From: J014 sp964486055
GTDB lineage: Bacteria; Acidobacteriota; Blastocatellia; Pyrinomonadales; Pyrinomonadaceae
DNA length: 64,000 nucleotides
Reading direction: 5' to 3'
NCBI GenBank assembly: GCA_964486055.1
Contig: CAZALE010000006.1
Location: forward strand, 1-64,000
Shown: positions 51,843 to 61,034 of the stretch, in pieces
Layout of the letters: every line of letters starts with the position of its first letter
Position numbering within the stretch: position 1 is the first letter of the stretch
The notes under the pieces: model-generated
Databases searched by the model: none
Seen by the model: the letters and a program-made list of their open reading frames with translations, nothing else
Told to the model about the DNA's origin: nothing
Program-made: the position numbers and the translations under genes

Positions 51843-53393
51843 ATGAGTTTAACTGTAACTGAGAATATTATTACTTCCGTAAATCCCGCTACTGGTGAGG
51901 AGCTCGGGAGGGTAAGAATTTATGCTGCAGATGAGGTAAAAGCGGTAGTTGAGCGGGCGAGATCTGCATTCAGGAATTGGTCCGAGACCTCCTTTGAGGA
52001 ACGTAGAGGTTTTGTAATGAGAGCACGCGAAATCATCCTAGCAGAAATGGATGAAATCGCTGTGCTTATTAGCAAAGAATCAGGGAAACCAATCGCAGAG
52101 GCTATTTCGATGGAAATAGCTCCTGTTTTAGATCTAATGCAGTATTTTGCCAAGAATACTGAAAAACTATTGAAGCCTAAGAAAATCAATATTGGACTTT
52201 TTTCTTTGCTTGGCCGTTCTTCATGGATTACCTATAAGCCCTTAGGAGTAGTTGCTATCATACCTGCATGGAATTATCCATTTTCAATACCTTTAGGCGA
52301 GGCAACTATGGCAATCATGGCTGGTAACACGGTAGTCATAAAACCCTCTGAACTGACGCCATTGGTAGGCCTCAAGATAGGAGAAATTTTCAGGAAGGCA
52401 GGCTTAAGAGATGACATAGTTCAGGTAGTAACGGGTGATGGCAGCACGGGAGCAGCTCTTGTTGAGGCCCCACCCGACAAGATAATGTTTACAGGAAGCG
52501 TGCAAACCGGTAAACGAATCGCTGAGATGGCAGCTAAAAATCTGACTCCTGTAGTTTTAGAGTTAGGAGGCAAGGATGCAATGATTGTGTTCTCGGATGC
52601 CAACCTGGAGTTAGCTGCTGATGCTGCGGTTTGGGGTGCTTTTTGTAATTCAGGTCAGAATTGCTCTGCGGTTGAGAGACTGTATGTGCAGGAATCTGTA
52701 GCGGCTGAGTTAACAAAAATCATAGTAGAGAAGACGAAAAGACTCAAACAGGGTGTGGGTTTAGAAAAAGATGTATCGATAACGGTTTTATCCTCCGAGA
52801 AGCAGTTAAAAACGGTAAAAGAACATGTGGAGAGTTTTAGGGCAGAAGGTGCAGAAATCTTAACTGGAGGACGGCACAAAGGGTTATTCTTCGAGCCTAC
52901 GATAATAGTGGGAGTTAATAATTCCATGCGGGCAATGCGGGAGGAGACTTTTGGCCCGACACTTCCAATTGCCACCTTTAGGACAGAAGAGGAGGCAATC
53001 AGATTAGCGAATGATTCAGATTTTGGTTTAACGGCAAGTGTCTGGACAAAAGATCTGAAAAAGGCAAAGCGCGTGGCTGAGAAGCTCGAGGCGGGCACCA
53101 TTTGCATCAACGAAGTTTTGTATACTCATGGAATTGCTCAAACTCCATGGGGTGGGGTTAAGAATTCAGGTTATGGGCGAACTCATGGATTGGAGGGATT
53201 GATGGAGTTAGTGCAATCTAGGCATGTACACATGAATCGATTCGCTTTTCTACCAGACGCATGGTGGATGCCATATTCTGAGACTGCAATCGAGACATTC
53301 AAGGGTTTTGCACGCTACTTTGCCTCTGGCTCTTTGCTTAAGACCATTAAATTGGTTCCTATACTGTTACGCAGACTCAAAGAAATGCGCTAA
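51843..53393 (+). CDS. NAD(P)-dependent aldehyde dehydrogenase
   Basis: The 516-residue enzyme has VVAIIPAWNYPFSIPLG, TGSVQTGKRIAEMAAK, the glutamate in LELGGKDAMIV and the nucleophile Cys274 in SGQNCSAVERLYV. REETFGPTLPI and PWGGVKNSGYGRTHG follow. It oxidises an aldehyde to an acid. The C-terminal 60 residues extend beyond the core and end in a short hydrophobic/basic stretch (TIKLVPILLRRLKEMR) that could touch the membrane. The substrate is unknown. Confidence 0.93.
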   Translation: MSLTVTENIITSVNPATGEELGRVRIYAADEVKAVVERARSAFRNWSETSFEERRGFVMRAREIILAEMDEIAVLISKESGKPIAEAISMEIAPVLDLMQYFAKNTEKLLKPKKINIGLFSLLGRSSWITYKPLGVVAIIPAWNYPFSIPLGEATMAIMAGNTVVIKPSELTPLVGLKIGEIFRKAGLRDDIVQVVTGDGSTGAALVEAPPDKIMFTGSVQTGKRIAEMAAKNLTPVVLELGGKDAMIVFSDANLELAADAAVWGAFCNSGQNCSAVERLYVQESVAAELTKIIVEKTKRLKQGVGLEKDVSITVLSSEKQLKTVKEHVESFRAEGAEILTGGRHKGLFFEPTIIVGVNNSMRAMREETFGPTLPIATFRTEEEAIRLANDSDFGLTASVWTKDLKKAKRVAEKLEAGTICINEVLYTHGIAQTPWGGVKNSGYGRTHGLEGLMELVQSRHVHMNRFAFLPDAWWMPYSETAIETFKGFARYFASGSLLKTIKLVPILLRRLKEMR

Positions 53394-53398
53394 CTCTC

Positions 53399-54292
53399 TT
53401 AATTCATCTTCTTCTTTAGTTGGAGTATGAATGACTCTACTGCGCTTTTTTCATTGCTATCTGGAAAAACCCTCAGAAATTCCTCGTAAACTTTTATAGC
53501 CTCGGCGTATTTTTCTTGCTTTTCATAGACTAATCCTAGCATCTGATACAAAACCTCAGCGTCTGGGGCGCCAGCTAGTTGATCGATAGACGTTCTTAAC
53601 GCCTTAGCTGCCATTTCATATTCCTTGCGCTCTTGATCAAATTTCCCTTGAAGTGAAAATCCTTCAGCGCGTTCTTTGTATAACAAACCTAGTCCAGCGT
53701 AAGCCTCAGGTTGAAAGCCTTTGCCTTCGCGTATGGCGCGCTTAAAAGCCTCTATGGCTTTTTCCTCATTCCCTTCTGCTTTGTAAATCCTACCTTCGAC
53801 GGCTGAAGCCTCTGGATACAATGGTTTAATCTTTCTGGCGTTTGATATTGCCTCTAAGGCTTTTTCGGTTTCTCCCATATCCATGAGAATTCTGGCCATC
53901 GCAACATAAGCCTCGGCATACTTTGGTCGCAATCGAATTGCCTCTAAGTATAACTCTAAGGCTTTTTCTTTATCGCTCGATGCTAGTCTTTCAGCATTTT
54001 GAAATGCCAGCTCAGCTTTATCATTAGTTTTAATGAGTTTGATCTTTATTTCTCTCTCTGAGGGATTTAGTAGCTTTACAAATTCTTGAAAACCATAAGC
54101 ACGCACTCGGATTCGGAGAGGAGGCTTTGGTGGATTTTTTATTTTCAGGATGCCTTGGTCATTCGTATTACCTCGATACACATCATTTATCCATACTTTT
54201 GCATTTGGCTGCGTGGTTATGGTCAAAACTCTCTGTGCCTGAGCGCCTGTAATCAAAGAGCATAATGCCAAAATTACAAAAAGAGACTTCAT
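53399..54292 (-). CDS. Secreted PEGA-domain TPR protein
   Basis: I start at ATG 54292 (297 residues) because GGAGAATCT precedes it and a signal peptide begins there (MKSLFVILALCSLITGAQA). The 40 extra upstream codons in frame look non-coding. A PEGA domain follows (LTITTQPNAKVWINDVYRGN, residues about 22-85), then at least four TPRs (KALELYLEAIRLRPKYAEAY, EKALEAISNARKIKP, EKAIEAFKRAIREG, YAEAIKVYEEFLRVFPDS). It probably supports surface protein assemblies. It is downstream of the glycosidase gene by 267 bases. Confidence 0.85.
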   Translation of the reverse strand: MKSLFVILALCSLITGAQAQRVLTITTQPNAKVWINDVYRGNTNDQGILKIKNPPKPPLRIRVRAYGFQEFVKLLNPSEREIKIKLIKTNDKAELAFQNAERLASSDKEKALELYLEAIRLRPKYAEAYVAMARILMDMGETEKALEAISNARKIKPLYPEASAVEGRIYKAEGNEEKAIEAFKRAIREGKGFQPEAYAGLGLLYKERAEGFSLQGKFDQERKEYEMAAKALRTSIDQLAGAPDAEVLYQMLGLVYEKQEKYAEAIKVYEEFLRVFPDSNEKSAVESFILQLKKKMN

Positions 54293-54559
54293 AGATTCTC
54301 CATGTTTTAGATGATTTTTAATATTGTGATACATAAGTCTTGGGATAATTTGCCTATTTTTATAGATGGATAGTTCGCAGCTGTGAAAGCATCCCTGTTG
54401 CCATGAATTCAAAGCATTTTGAGAAAATCGTTTTGCGGTTTCACAATAGATCGGCAGATTAAATTCTACAAAGACGAATCCGACAATAGCTCGATAAGAT
54501 AAGTGTTTTTTAGATTTTCTCTAGTATAATGCGATTTTTTGTTGAGTTGCCCGAGGTGA

Positions 54560-55753
54560 TTATCTCTTACAATCAGCTCTCGGAAAAACTAAAATTGCAT
54601 CGCTTATGCGTCTTTCGCCTTCCTTATCGGATGGTTTATTTACAATTTTGCCATTTAAGAACATTGTAGTTGATCCTCCGCCATCAAGGTTTATTGCTTC
54701 AAATGCTCCCAGTTGGAGTAAAAATTCAGCTAGATCTCTCAGAGCCACACCGCCGCTATCTTCGCTTCTCCCGTCTGCAGTTATTAACAATATTCGCCCA
54801 TCTTTGAGTTTCGCAATTCCGGTTCGAGGATGGCGTGTTTCAACAAAAGCCCGACTGGTTTTTTCCTGCTCCCAAGTGATTTGTATTTCGCCATTGCGAA
54901 TTAATTGAGGAACACCGTTAGTTATATCTTCAGCCATCTGAAAAAATTTACTTTCAGATGGCTCAATTGTTTTTATTGTAAATTGCCAGGAAGCTATCAC
55001 TCCCAACTTCTTCAGCATATACGGCAGGCTTTTAAGCTTCGAATCACTGACCGACAATACGAATCCGTACTGTGGAATTGTAGAACTGCCTTTATTCTTA
55101 CGGATTTCTACTAATCTGCCGCTGAATGGGTTCTTACTATTTGATTGAAAGATGAACTCCCAACCACCTGGATCAGTAAGGGTGCTTCTTCCAAATTCTG
55201 GCGTAAATAATACGATATCATCAATTTTTCTCTCCCGGTTCATTCCTGAGATAGAAATTTTTTTATTCGAAAATTTCAATGAAACTTCTGTATCCACATG
55301 CGCAAATGCAATATCAGTTTTTCTGCTATCGTTTACAATTGCGACTGCAGCTCGTCCCGAGTGGCTCATCGATAATAATTTACCGTCAATCATCAAGATA
55401 CCCGATGGTGTGCCTGCAAAAATGCTTCTATCAAGGCGAAAAAAACCTGCATTTATGGCAGCTATTGCTCCATGTCTTTTAGCAATCGACGATAAGGTTT
55501 CTGTGCCATTTACAGTATCCATGGCGTGTATGACATCAAGCCTTATTTTTTGCGGATCCAATCTCAAGAGATTTAGTTTAACATCAACACCATCGATTTT
55601 TCGGGTAATCTCAGCATGTTCAATTCCCTCACAGATAGGGAGAAAATTTTGTGCATTGCTATCGCTCCCAGGGAGAAGTAACCATAGACTCAGGAACGTA
55701 AGGGATTTGAGTAAGCGACTTAAATGGTGAATAAACACACTTTTGCTTTTCAT
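54560..55753 (-). CDS. Secreted phosphodiester glycosidase (NAGPA-like) family protein
   Basis: The 397-residue protein has a signal peptide (SLTFLSLWLLLPGSDSNAQ). Its family core includes AIAAINAGFFRLD, TPSGILMIDGKLLS, RHPRTGIAKLKDGRILLITA and INLDGGGSTTMFLNGK, the hallmarks of the NAGPA/phosphodiester glycosidase domain. These act on sugar-phosphodiester bonds in exopolysaccharides. The start ATG is close to the N gap; after merging the duplicated gap flanks, it lies 6 bases after the antiporter stop. Confidence 0.9.
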   Translation of the reverse strand: MKSKSVFIHHLSRLLKSLTFLSLWLLLPGSDSNAQNFLPICEGIEHAEITRKIDGVDVKLNLLRLDPQKIRLDVIHAMDTVNGTETLSSIAKRHGAIAAINAGFFRLDRSIFAGTPSGILMIDGKLLSMSHSGRAAVAIVNDSRKTDIAFAHVDTEVSLKFSNKKISISGMNRERKIDDIVLFTPEFGRSTLTDPGGWEFIFQSNSKNPFSGRLVEIRKNKGSSTIPQYGFVLSVSDSKLKSLPYMLKKLGVIASWQFTIKTIEPSESKFFQMAEDITNGVPQLIRNGEIQITWEQEKTSRAFVETRHPRTGIAKLKDGRILLITADGRSEDSGGVALRDLAEFLLQLGAFEAINLDGGGSTTMFLNGKIVNKPSDKEGERRISDAILVFPRADCKR

Positions 55754-55778
55754 GATTTATTATCCTAGCTGTGACCAA

Positions 55779-55878
55779 NNNNNNNNNNNNNNNNNNNNNN
55801 NNNNNNNNNNNNNNNNNNNNNNNNNNNNNNNNNNNNNNNNNNNNNNNNNNNNNNNNNNNNNNNNNNNNNNNNNNNNNN
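55779..55878. other. 100-N assembly gap with identical 24-base flanks
   Basis: The run is exactly 100 N, a default scaffold size. The 24 bases before it (55755-55778) equal the 24 after it (55879-55902). The two contigs therefore probably overlap and nothing is missing. Confidence 0.9.
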
Positions 55879-55883
55879 ATTTA

Positions 55884-57137
55884 TTATCCTAGCTGTGACC
55901 AATCCTCTTTGTTCACCACGATACCGCCAGCATCTTCTGAATCAATCGTAGTTAGAGCGGCTTCCTCGTTAGCGAAGCTAAGCTTGATAAGGGGTGGAGC
56001 TGCTAGTGTTGTAATAACCGCCATGAAAAGAACAACTCCGAATACACGTGAATCGATTGCGGCTAAGCTGAGCCCGATTTGGGCGACTACGATGCCAACT
56101 TCACCGCGAGGCATCATGCCGATACCAATCTGAGAAGCTCTTCTCCAGCCCATGTCTAAGCCCCCTAAGCCACAGCCTATTATTTTTGTCAACATCGCTA
56201 CGATCGTGACCACTAAAGCGAATGAGACTAATGAAAAATCCTGGAAAATCGAAACATCTAGAGCCATGCCAATATTGACCAGAAAAAGTGGAGCTAAAAA
56301 TTCCATTATGCCGTTGGTCTGCTTTATTACGTCGGGTTGATTGTGCGCGCCGTCTGCTAATGCCATTCCTGCTAAAAACGCTCCTATTATGGCTGCAACT
56401 CCTATATATTCTGAGAAAGCCGATAAACCTAGGCAAAGTATTAACCCAAAAATGAAAAATGGATTTCCTATTTTCAATCGTTCGATTTTTGGGGAGATTT
56501 TTGTAACGAAGGGGGCACCTATGAAAACTACAAAAATTGTGAAACCAATTGCAAGTCCTGCTGTTGTAAGCAATTTCGAGTAATCAATGCCACCAGTCGT
56601 GAGACTTGATACAACAGTTAAAATCAATAATCCTAAGATGTCATCTATAACGGCAGCGCCGAGTATTATTCTAGCAGTAGGAGCATCTAGGAGTCCCAGA
56701 TTAGCTAAAACTCTCGCAGTTATGCCGACGGATGTTGCGACCATCGCTGCCCCGAGAAACATAGCCTCTATATTTCCACCGCCATAAAGTTTCATCAATA
56801 TATACCCAAATAGAAATGGAAGTGCTACCCCAAGACCGCCGACTATCAGAGCTTTCTTGCCTACTCTCAGAATAGCTGAAGGACTCGTTTCTAACCCTAC
56901 CGTGAAAAGCAGAAAAATAACACCAATTTCGGCCAAGACTTGCACGATTTCAGATGGGGTTATAAATCCTAACAAACTCGGACCAAAAATGATGCCAGCT
57001 AAGATTTCTCCTACGACGGCAGGCTGTTTCAGTCTCTCAAAAAGCTCCGCTAGTAGCTTTGCGAAGAGAATGATGAGAAATAAATTAATCAAGATCTCAA
57101 AGTTGCCACCTGATGCGGCCAAAATCATACAGAACAT
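55884..57137 (-). CDS. Na+(K+)/H+ antiporter, CPA2 family
   Basis: The 417-residue membrane protein has about 12 helices (LFAKLLAELFERLKQPAVVG, EILAGIIFGPSLLGF, AAVIDDILGLLILTVVSS, GMMPRGEVGIVVAQIGLS). The paired AVIDD aspartates and the late GEVG motif match CPA2/NapA-type exchangers. No RCK or TrkA-C domain is attached. It would exchange Na+ or K+ for H+ to control pH or salt. It lies immediately upstream of the glycosidase gene. Confidence 0.93.
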   Translation of the reverse strand: MFCMILAASGGNFEILINLFLIILFAKLLAELFERLKQPAVVGEILAGIIFGPSLLGFITPSEIVQVLAEIGVIFLLFTVGLETSPSAILRVGKKALIVGGLGVALPFLFGYILMKLYGGGNIEAMFLGAAMVATSVGITARVLANLGLLDAPTARIILGAAVIDDILGLLILTVVSSLTTGGIDYSKLLTTAGLAIGFTIFVVFIGAPFVTKISPKIERLKIGNPFFIFGLILCLGLSAFSEYIGVAAIIGAFLAGMALADGAHNQPDVIKQTNGIMEFLAPLFLVNIGMALDVSIFQDFSLVSFALVVTIVAMLTKIIGCGLGGLDMGWRRASQIGIGMMPRGEVGIVVAQIGLSLAAIDSRVFGVVLFMAVITTLAAPPLIKLSFANEEAALTTIDSEDAGGIVVNKEDWSQLG

Positions 57138-57299
57138 GTGATGCTCCCGCTTTGTCGGAATTTTGGCTAAATTTTATCTAATTAGGTTATCTAAGTAAAG
57201 AATTTAAAATCTTTGAGAGAAAATACGCAAAATTAGAATCAACTATTGTCATAGGCTTTGAGTTGCGAATTTGGAATATCGACAAGAGGATAAACACTG

Positions 57300-57521
57300 A
57301 TGAAAGTGAAGGAATTTAAAGCAAGAATAGGGTTATTTAGCAAGATATTTGGATGCTGGCATAACAGAAGACTAAGTCGCCCATTTTTTGATGATGAGAC
57401 TAAGCAAAGTTACAGAGTTTGTTTAGATTGCGGTGCCAGAAAACAGTTTGATTCAAAAAATTTGAAAACTATTGGATATTTTTATTTTCCTTCAGCGAAA
57501 TTCCCAAATCGAAAGATTTAG
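57300..57521 (+). CDS. Small zinc-ribbon-like protein
   Basis: The 73-residue protein has CWHNRRLSRPF followed by YRVCLDCGARKQFDS, giving Cys, His and two Cys for a zinc site. The ending is YFYFPSAKFPNRK. Similar small proteins occur in Acidobacteriota, from memory and not verified. AGAGGAT lies about 8 bases before ATG. The motif order makes this a real gene despite its size, but the function is unknown. Confidence 0.75.
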   Translation: MKVKEFKARIGLFSKIFGCWHNRRLSRPFFDDETKQSYRVCLDCGARKQFDSKNLKTIGYFYFPSAKFPNRKI

Positions 57522-57565
57522 GAATTTCGTTTTCCTACTCAATCTCCTTCCCGCAAAGGCCCACC

Positions 57566-57575
57566 NNNNNNNNNN
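57566..57575. other. Ten-N assembly gap
   Basis: A 10-base N run sits between the small zinc-ribbon gene and ggt. No flanking duplication is visible. It lies in intergenic sequence, so no gene seems interrupted. Confidence 0.9.
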
Positions 57576-57699
57576 ACTACAAACAGTTGCGCGACATTCC
57601 TTTTATATAAAATTTCTTCCGAACACACATTTTGTTAAAATCTTCTGAAGTTAGCTAAGCTATTACTACTGCCAAAAGTATCTTGGAATTTGGGGAAAG

Positions 57700-59427
57700 A
57701 TGTTAAGAAAATTATTCGTCGACAACTTGATTTTATTGCTGGTAATTACCAATCTTTCGCCTTTTGCTGATACCAGAGCAGCATGGCGAGAGCCGGTACG
57801 TGGGCGCAAAGCTATGGTTGCATCTCAGCACGAGCTAGCGTCAAGGATAGGTATCGAGATTATTAAAAAAGGAGGTAATGCTGTAGATGCAGCCGTGGCT
57901 GTAGCTTTGGCACTAGCTGTTGTTTATCCAGAGGCTGGAAATCTCGGCGGCGGAGGTTTCATGCTAATTAGGTTTAAGGATGGTAGAAGCTATGCAATTG
58001 ATTATCGAGAGGCCGCACCAAAAGCTGCAACCAGGGATCTATTTGTCGATAAAGATGGTAATCTAATCAAAGGCGAAGGTAGTTCAACTCTTGGTTACAG
58101 AGCTTCAGGAGTTCCCGGTACTATCGCAGGCTTGGATCTGGCATATAGAAAGTTTGGTTCAGGAAAGATTTCATGGAGTGATTTAGTGGAACCAGCTCGT
58201 CGTTTAGCTCAAGATGGATACGTCCTGAGTTATCGTCAAGCTAATTTATTCAAAGCTTATAGTAAGAATCTGGAACGGTATGAGGAAAGCCGGAGAATAT
58301 TTTTGAACAATGGCAAGTTTTATGAAGAAGGAGACATTTTAAAACAACCTGATTTAGCTAAAACTTTGGCCAGGATTCAGAAGTATGGCGCAAAAGAGTT
58401 TTACACAGGTCTTACTGCAAGGCTTATTGCCGAAGATATGAAGCGAAATGGTGGATTAATAACCCTTGAAGACCTTGCCAATTATCAAGCGAAACAGAGA
58501 GAGCCACTGATAGGAAATTACAGAGGCTATCAAATCATAACTATGCCCCCGCCTAGCTCTGGAGGTATTGTAATGTTACAAGTGCTCAATATGCTCGAGA
58601 GATATGATATAAGGAGCATGGGATGGGCTTCCTCCGAAAAATATCATCTTCTTATCGAAGCCATGCGACGCGCTTTTGCTGATAGAGCAGAGTGGATGGG
58701 AGATCCAGATTTCGTAAATGTTCCCACATCAGTTTTGGTAGACAAGAAATACGCTGAAAAAAGAGCTTCAACCATAGACTTGGAAAAAGCGACTCCAAGT
58801 GATTTGATTAAAGCCGGTGACGTATCCTTTGCAGAAGGGACAGAGACGACCCATTTTACAGTGGTTGATACTGAGGGAAATGTTGTTTCTAACACCTATA
58901 CAATAAATGATCTCTACGGTTCGGCCGTCACGATAAAAGGCACAGGTATTTTGATGAACAACGAAATGGATGATTTTGCAGCGAGGCCTGGTAAACCAAA
59001 TCTTTTCGGTCTTATTCAAGGAGAGAGAAACAAGATAGAGGGAGGAAAACGACCTCTCTCCTCTATGACCCCTACAATCGTGCTCGGAAAAGATGGTTCA
59101 TTATGGTTTGCTGTTGGGGCAAGGGGTGGTCCAAGAATAATTTCCGCCGTAATTCAAACTGTGATTAACATGATCGATCATGACATGAATATTCAGCAAG
59201 CTATAGATGCACCGAGGATTCATCATCAATGGTTGCCTGACGAGGTCTTCTATGAACCATTCGGTTTGAGCCAGGACACCGTAAAAGCCCTAGAATCTCG
59301 TGGTCATAAGCTAACAGCAAAGCCAGCTTACATTGCTTCTGCCACCGGCATAGAAATAGAAAAGAAGACAGGAGTTCGGCTAGGTGCGATCGATTCAAGA
59401 AGTGACGGCGAGGCTGTAGGTTACTGA
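57700..59427 (+). CDS. ggt: Gamma-glutamyltransferase
   Basis: The 575-residue precursor has a signal peptide (LILLLVITNLSPFADTRA). The large-subunit part carries IEIIKKGGNAVDAAVAVALA, GGGGFMLI-like NLGGGGFM and YREAAPKAA. Self-cleavage falls before Thr384 in TETTHFTVVD, and the small subunit has SSMTPTIV and AVGARGGPRII. It hydrolyses or transfers the gamma-glutamyl group of glutathione in the periplasm. GGGGAAAG precedes ATG. The gene is alone. Confidence 0.95.
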   Translation: MLRKLFVDNLILLLVITNLSPFADTRAAWREPVRGRKAMVASQHELASRIGIEIIKKGGNAVDAAVAVALALAVVYPEAGNLGGGGFMLIRFKDGRSYAIDYREAAPKAATRDLFVDKDGNLIKGEGSSTLGYRASGVPGTIAGLDLAYRKFGSGKISWSDLVEPARRLAQDGYVLSYRQANLFKAYSKNLERYEESRRIFLNNGKFYEEGDILKQPDLAKTLARIQKYGAKEFYTGLTARLIAEDMKRNGGLITLEDLANYQAKQREPLIGNYRGYQIITMPPPSSGGIVMLQVLNMLERYDIRSMGWASSEKYHLLIEAMRRAFADRAEWMGDPDFVNVPTSVLVDKKYAEKRASTIDLEKATPSDLIKAGDVSFAEGTETTHFTVVDTEGNVVSNTYTINDLYGSAVTIKGTGILMNNEMDDFAARPGKPNLFGLIQGERNKIEGGKRPLSSMTPTIVLGKDGSLWFAVGARGGPRIISAVIQTVINMIDHDMNIQQAIDAPRIHHQWLPDEVFYEPFGLSQDTVKALESRGHKLTAKPAYIASATGIEIEKKTGVRLGAIDSRSDGEAVGY

Positions 59428-59447
59428 TTTTAAATTCATCATTCGAT

Positions 59448-60632
59448 CTAACGTACATAGATCGGGTTCGATATTATCCATGGCATTTTGGTCAATCCTA
59501 ATGCTTCAAGATATAGTTCGACTCTGTAGGCGCCATTTTCCGTAACCTCGAAATTGGCTGTTTTGCCTTCCGTTTCGGCTATTTTTTGTCCATTACGAAA
59601 AAGTATAATCCTGGCTGGAAATGGTGAGTTAACATTCAATCGCAGGGGGACTTTTTCGAGTTTGATCTCATCACCCATTGTCTTTTCTTCATTTGCCGTA
59701 AAGGAGAAACCCGTCGGATCAGCCCATCTATCAATTCCTATGTACAATCTTCCGTCTCTAATGGCTTGCAGAAGAGTCTCTTGATTAAGTTCTTTGCCTT
59801 TTTCGATGAGCACGTGATTGCGCATCAATCGAAATACTTTTTCGTAGGGATCCAATTTCAGATAAAGAATTTTCCTACCAGTGTCATCACCTAATAGAAA
59901 AAAACCGATATTCGAGTGAGCGTCGCTTCCTGCGAATAGAGTTAATTTCTTTTTTTCAGTTAGCTCATCGTATTGTCTGAGATTCTCGCCTGGGCGCATG
60001 AAATATTTTGTGAGAAGCAAATCACTGAGACTTCCTGACCATATATAGTCAAATAAAAACAAAAATGGATTCATTCGTCGTGCGTTTGTGTTCAGTGAGA
60101 AAACTTCAATTCCATCAAAATTAGCTTGAGGAGTTTTCAGACGCTCAGGATAAGCCACTAAAATTAATCTTCCTTGAGACTTGTATTTGTCAATAAATTG
60201 TTCTGTGTTTAATTTAGCGTCGGCGAAACTATCTGCATGACCTGGTATCATCAAGAACCTATCGCTACTGGCGGTATCGACTTCTTGACCGTTTATGAAA
60301 AGAGTGTTTCCGACAAATCCGCTCAAAGTCAGTGCTGAGCTATCGAAGAGTTCAGAAGTGTGCTCAGTCATGATGACGAAATCAAGCTGGTTCGTATTAG
60401 CGGCTTTAATAAGCTCTTCAAATTGTCCAGTGCTGTGGCCGCCTAAGCTTGTATGAGCATGTATTATACCTTTGTAATCCCTGAATTCATTTGATGCTTC
60501 GATTTTTTCTTGATTCAGTTCACTTAAGTTTTTTGCCAGCAGCGATAATTGATACCTGCGAAATGCAAAGGGAATTTGAGAGAAAACTGCAACTAATACA
60601 AGCGATATCAATAATTTTCGGCGAAAAGTCAT
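59448..60632 (-). CDS. Membrane-anchored PHP-domain phosphoesterase-like protein
   Basis: From ATG 60632 the protein has 394 residues; an ATG at 60659 overlaps the previous stop. A membrane helix or signal (LLISLVLVAVFSQIPFAF) leads into a PHP domain: GIIHAHTSLGGHS, DFVIMTEHTSELF, and the late metal ligand FAGSDAHSNIG. PHP domains hydrolyse phosphate esters with metals. The C-terminal 100 residues look like a beta-sandwich. It overlaps closely with the Dabb gene upstream, a likely two-gene unit. The substrate is unknown. Confidence 0.82.
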   Translation of the reverse strand: MTFRRKLLISLVLVAVFSQIPFAFRRYQLSLLAKNLSELNQEKIEASNEFRDYKGIIHAHTSLGGHSTGQFEELIKAANTNQLDFVIMTEHTSELFDSSALTLSGFVGNTLFINGQEVDTASSDRFLMIPGHADSFADAKLNTEQFIDKYKSQGRLILVAYPERLKTPQANFDGIEVFSLNTNARRMNPFLFLFDYIWSGSLSDLLLTKYFMRPGENLRQYDELTEKKKLTLFAGSDAHSNIGFFLLGDDTGRKILYLKLDPYEKVFRLMRNHVLIEKGKELNQETLLQAIRDGRLYIGIDRWADPTGFSFTANEEKTMGDEIKLEKVPLRLNVNSPFPARIILFRNGQKIAETEGKTANFEVTENGAYRVELYLEALGLTKMPWIISNPIYVR

Positions 60633-60639
60633 AGTGCAT

Positions 60640-60954
60640 TTATTTATTTTTGGTTTCATCAGGAACTGTGAAGTCCACTGAGACGACCTTCTCGGATAAT
60701 TTTCTGCCTAACTCCGCTACCTTTTGGTGCTCAGGATGAATTGTGTAGTAATCAAAAGCTTGCTTATTTGTATAGGTCGCTATTAAACCTGTATCGAAAG
60801 ATCTTTCCAGATGTAATTCATCGCGTCCAACATGAAAACTTAGGATATCAGGAATAAGATTAGGTAAATTTTTCAGCATTTCTACATGCTTTATCTTTTC
60901 TTCTTCGCTTATTTCAGGTTTGTACTTCCAGCAAACAATATGGACAAACATCAA
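60640..60954 (-). CDS. Dabb (stress-responsive alpha/beta barrel) protein
   Basis: The 104-residue protein matches the Dabb family: FVHIVCWKYKPEISEEEK at the start, LPNLIPDILSFHVGRD and AFDYYTIHPEHQKVAELG. These small dimeric barrels have varied roles, so no function can be named. Its stop lies in the first codons of an alternative start of the PHP gene, which follows. Confidence 0.87.
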   Translation of the reverse strand: MMFVHIVCWKYKPEISEEEKIKHVEMLKNLPNLIPDILSFHVGRDELHLERSFDTGLIATYTNKQAFDYYTIHPEHQKVAELGRKLSEKVVSVDFTVPDETKNK

Positions 60955-61034
60955 CCAAATTTTATCGAATAAGGTTTATGCTGCGCAAAAGTTAGAATTT
61001 GACAATTTCAGAAAATAAAACTAAGGTTAGCTTG

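Noticed and set aside
54293..54412. 40-codon N-terminal extension of the PEGA-TPR protein
   Set aside because: A signal peptide and a ribosome binding site both mark the start at 54292.
55771..56133. Open frame running through the N gap
   Set aside because: It includes undefined residues and is antisense to the antiporter gene.
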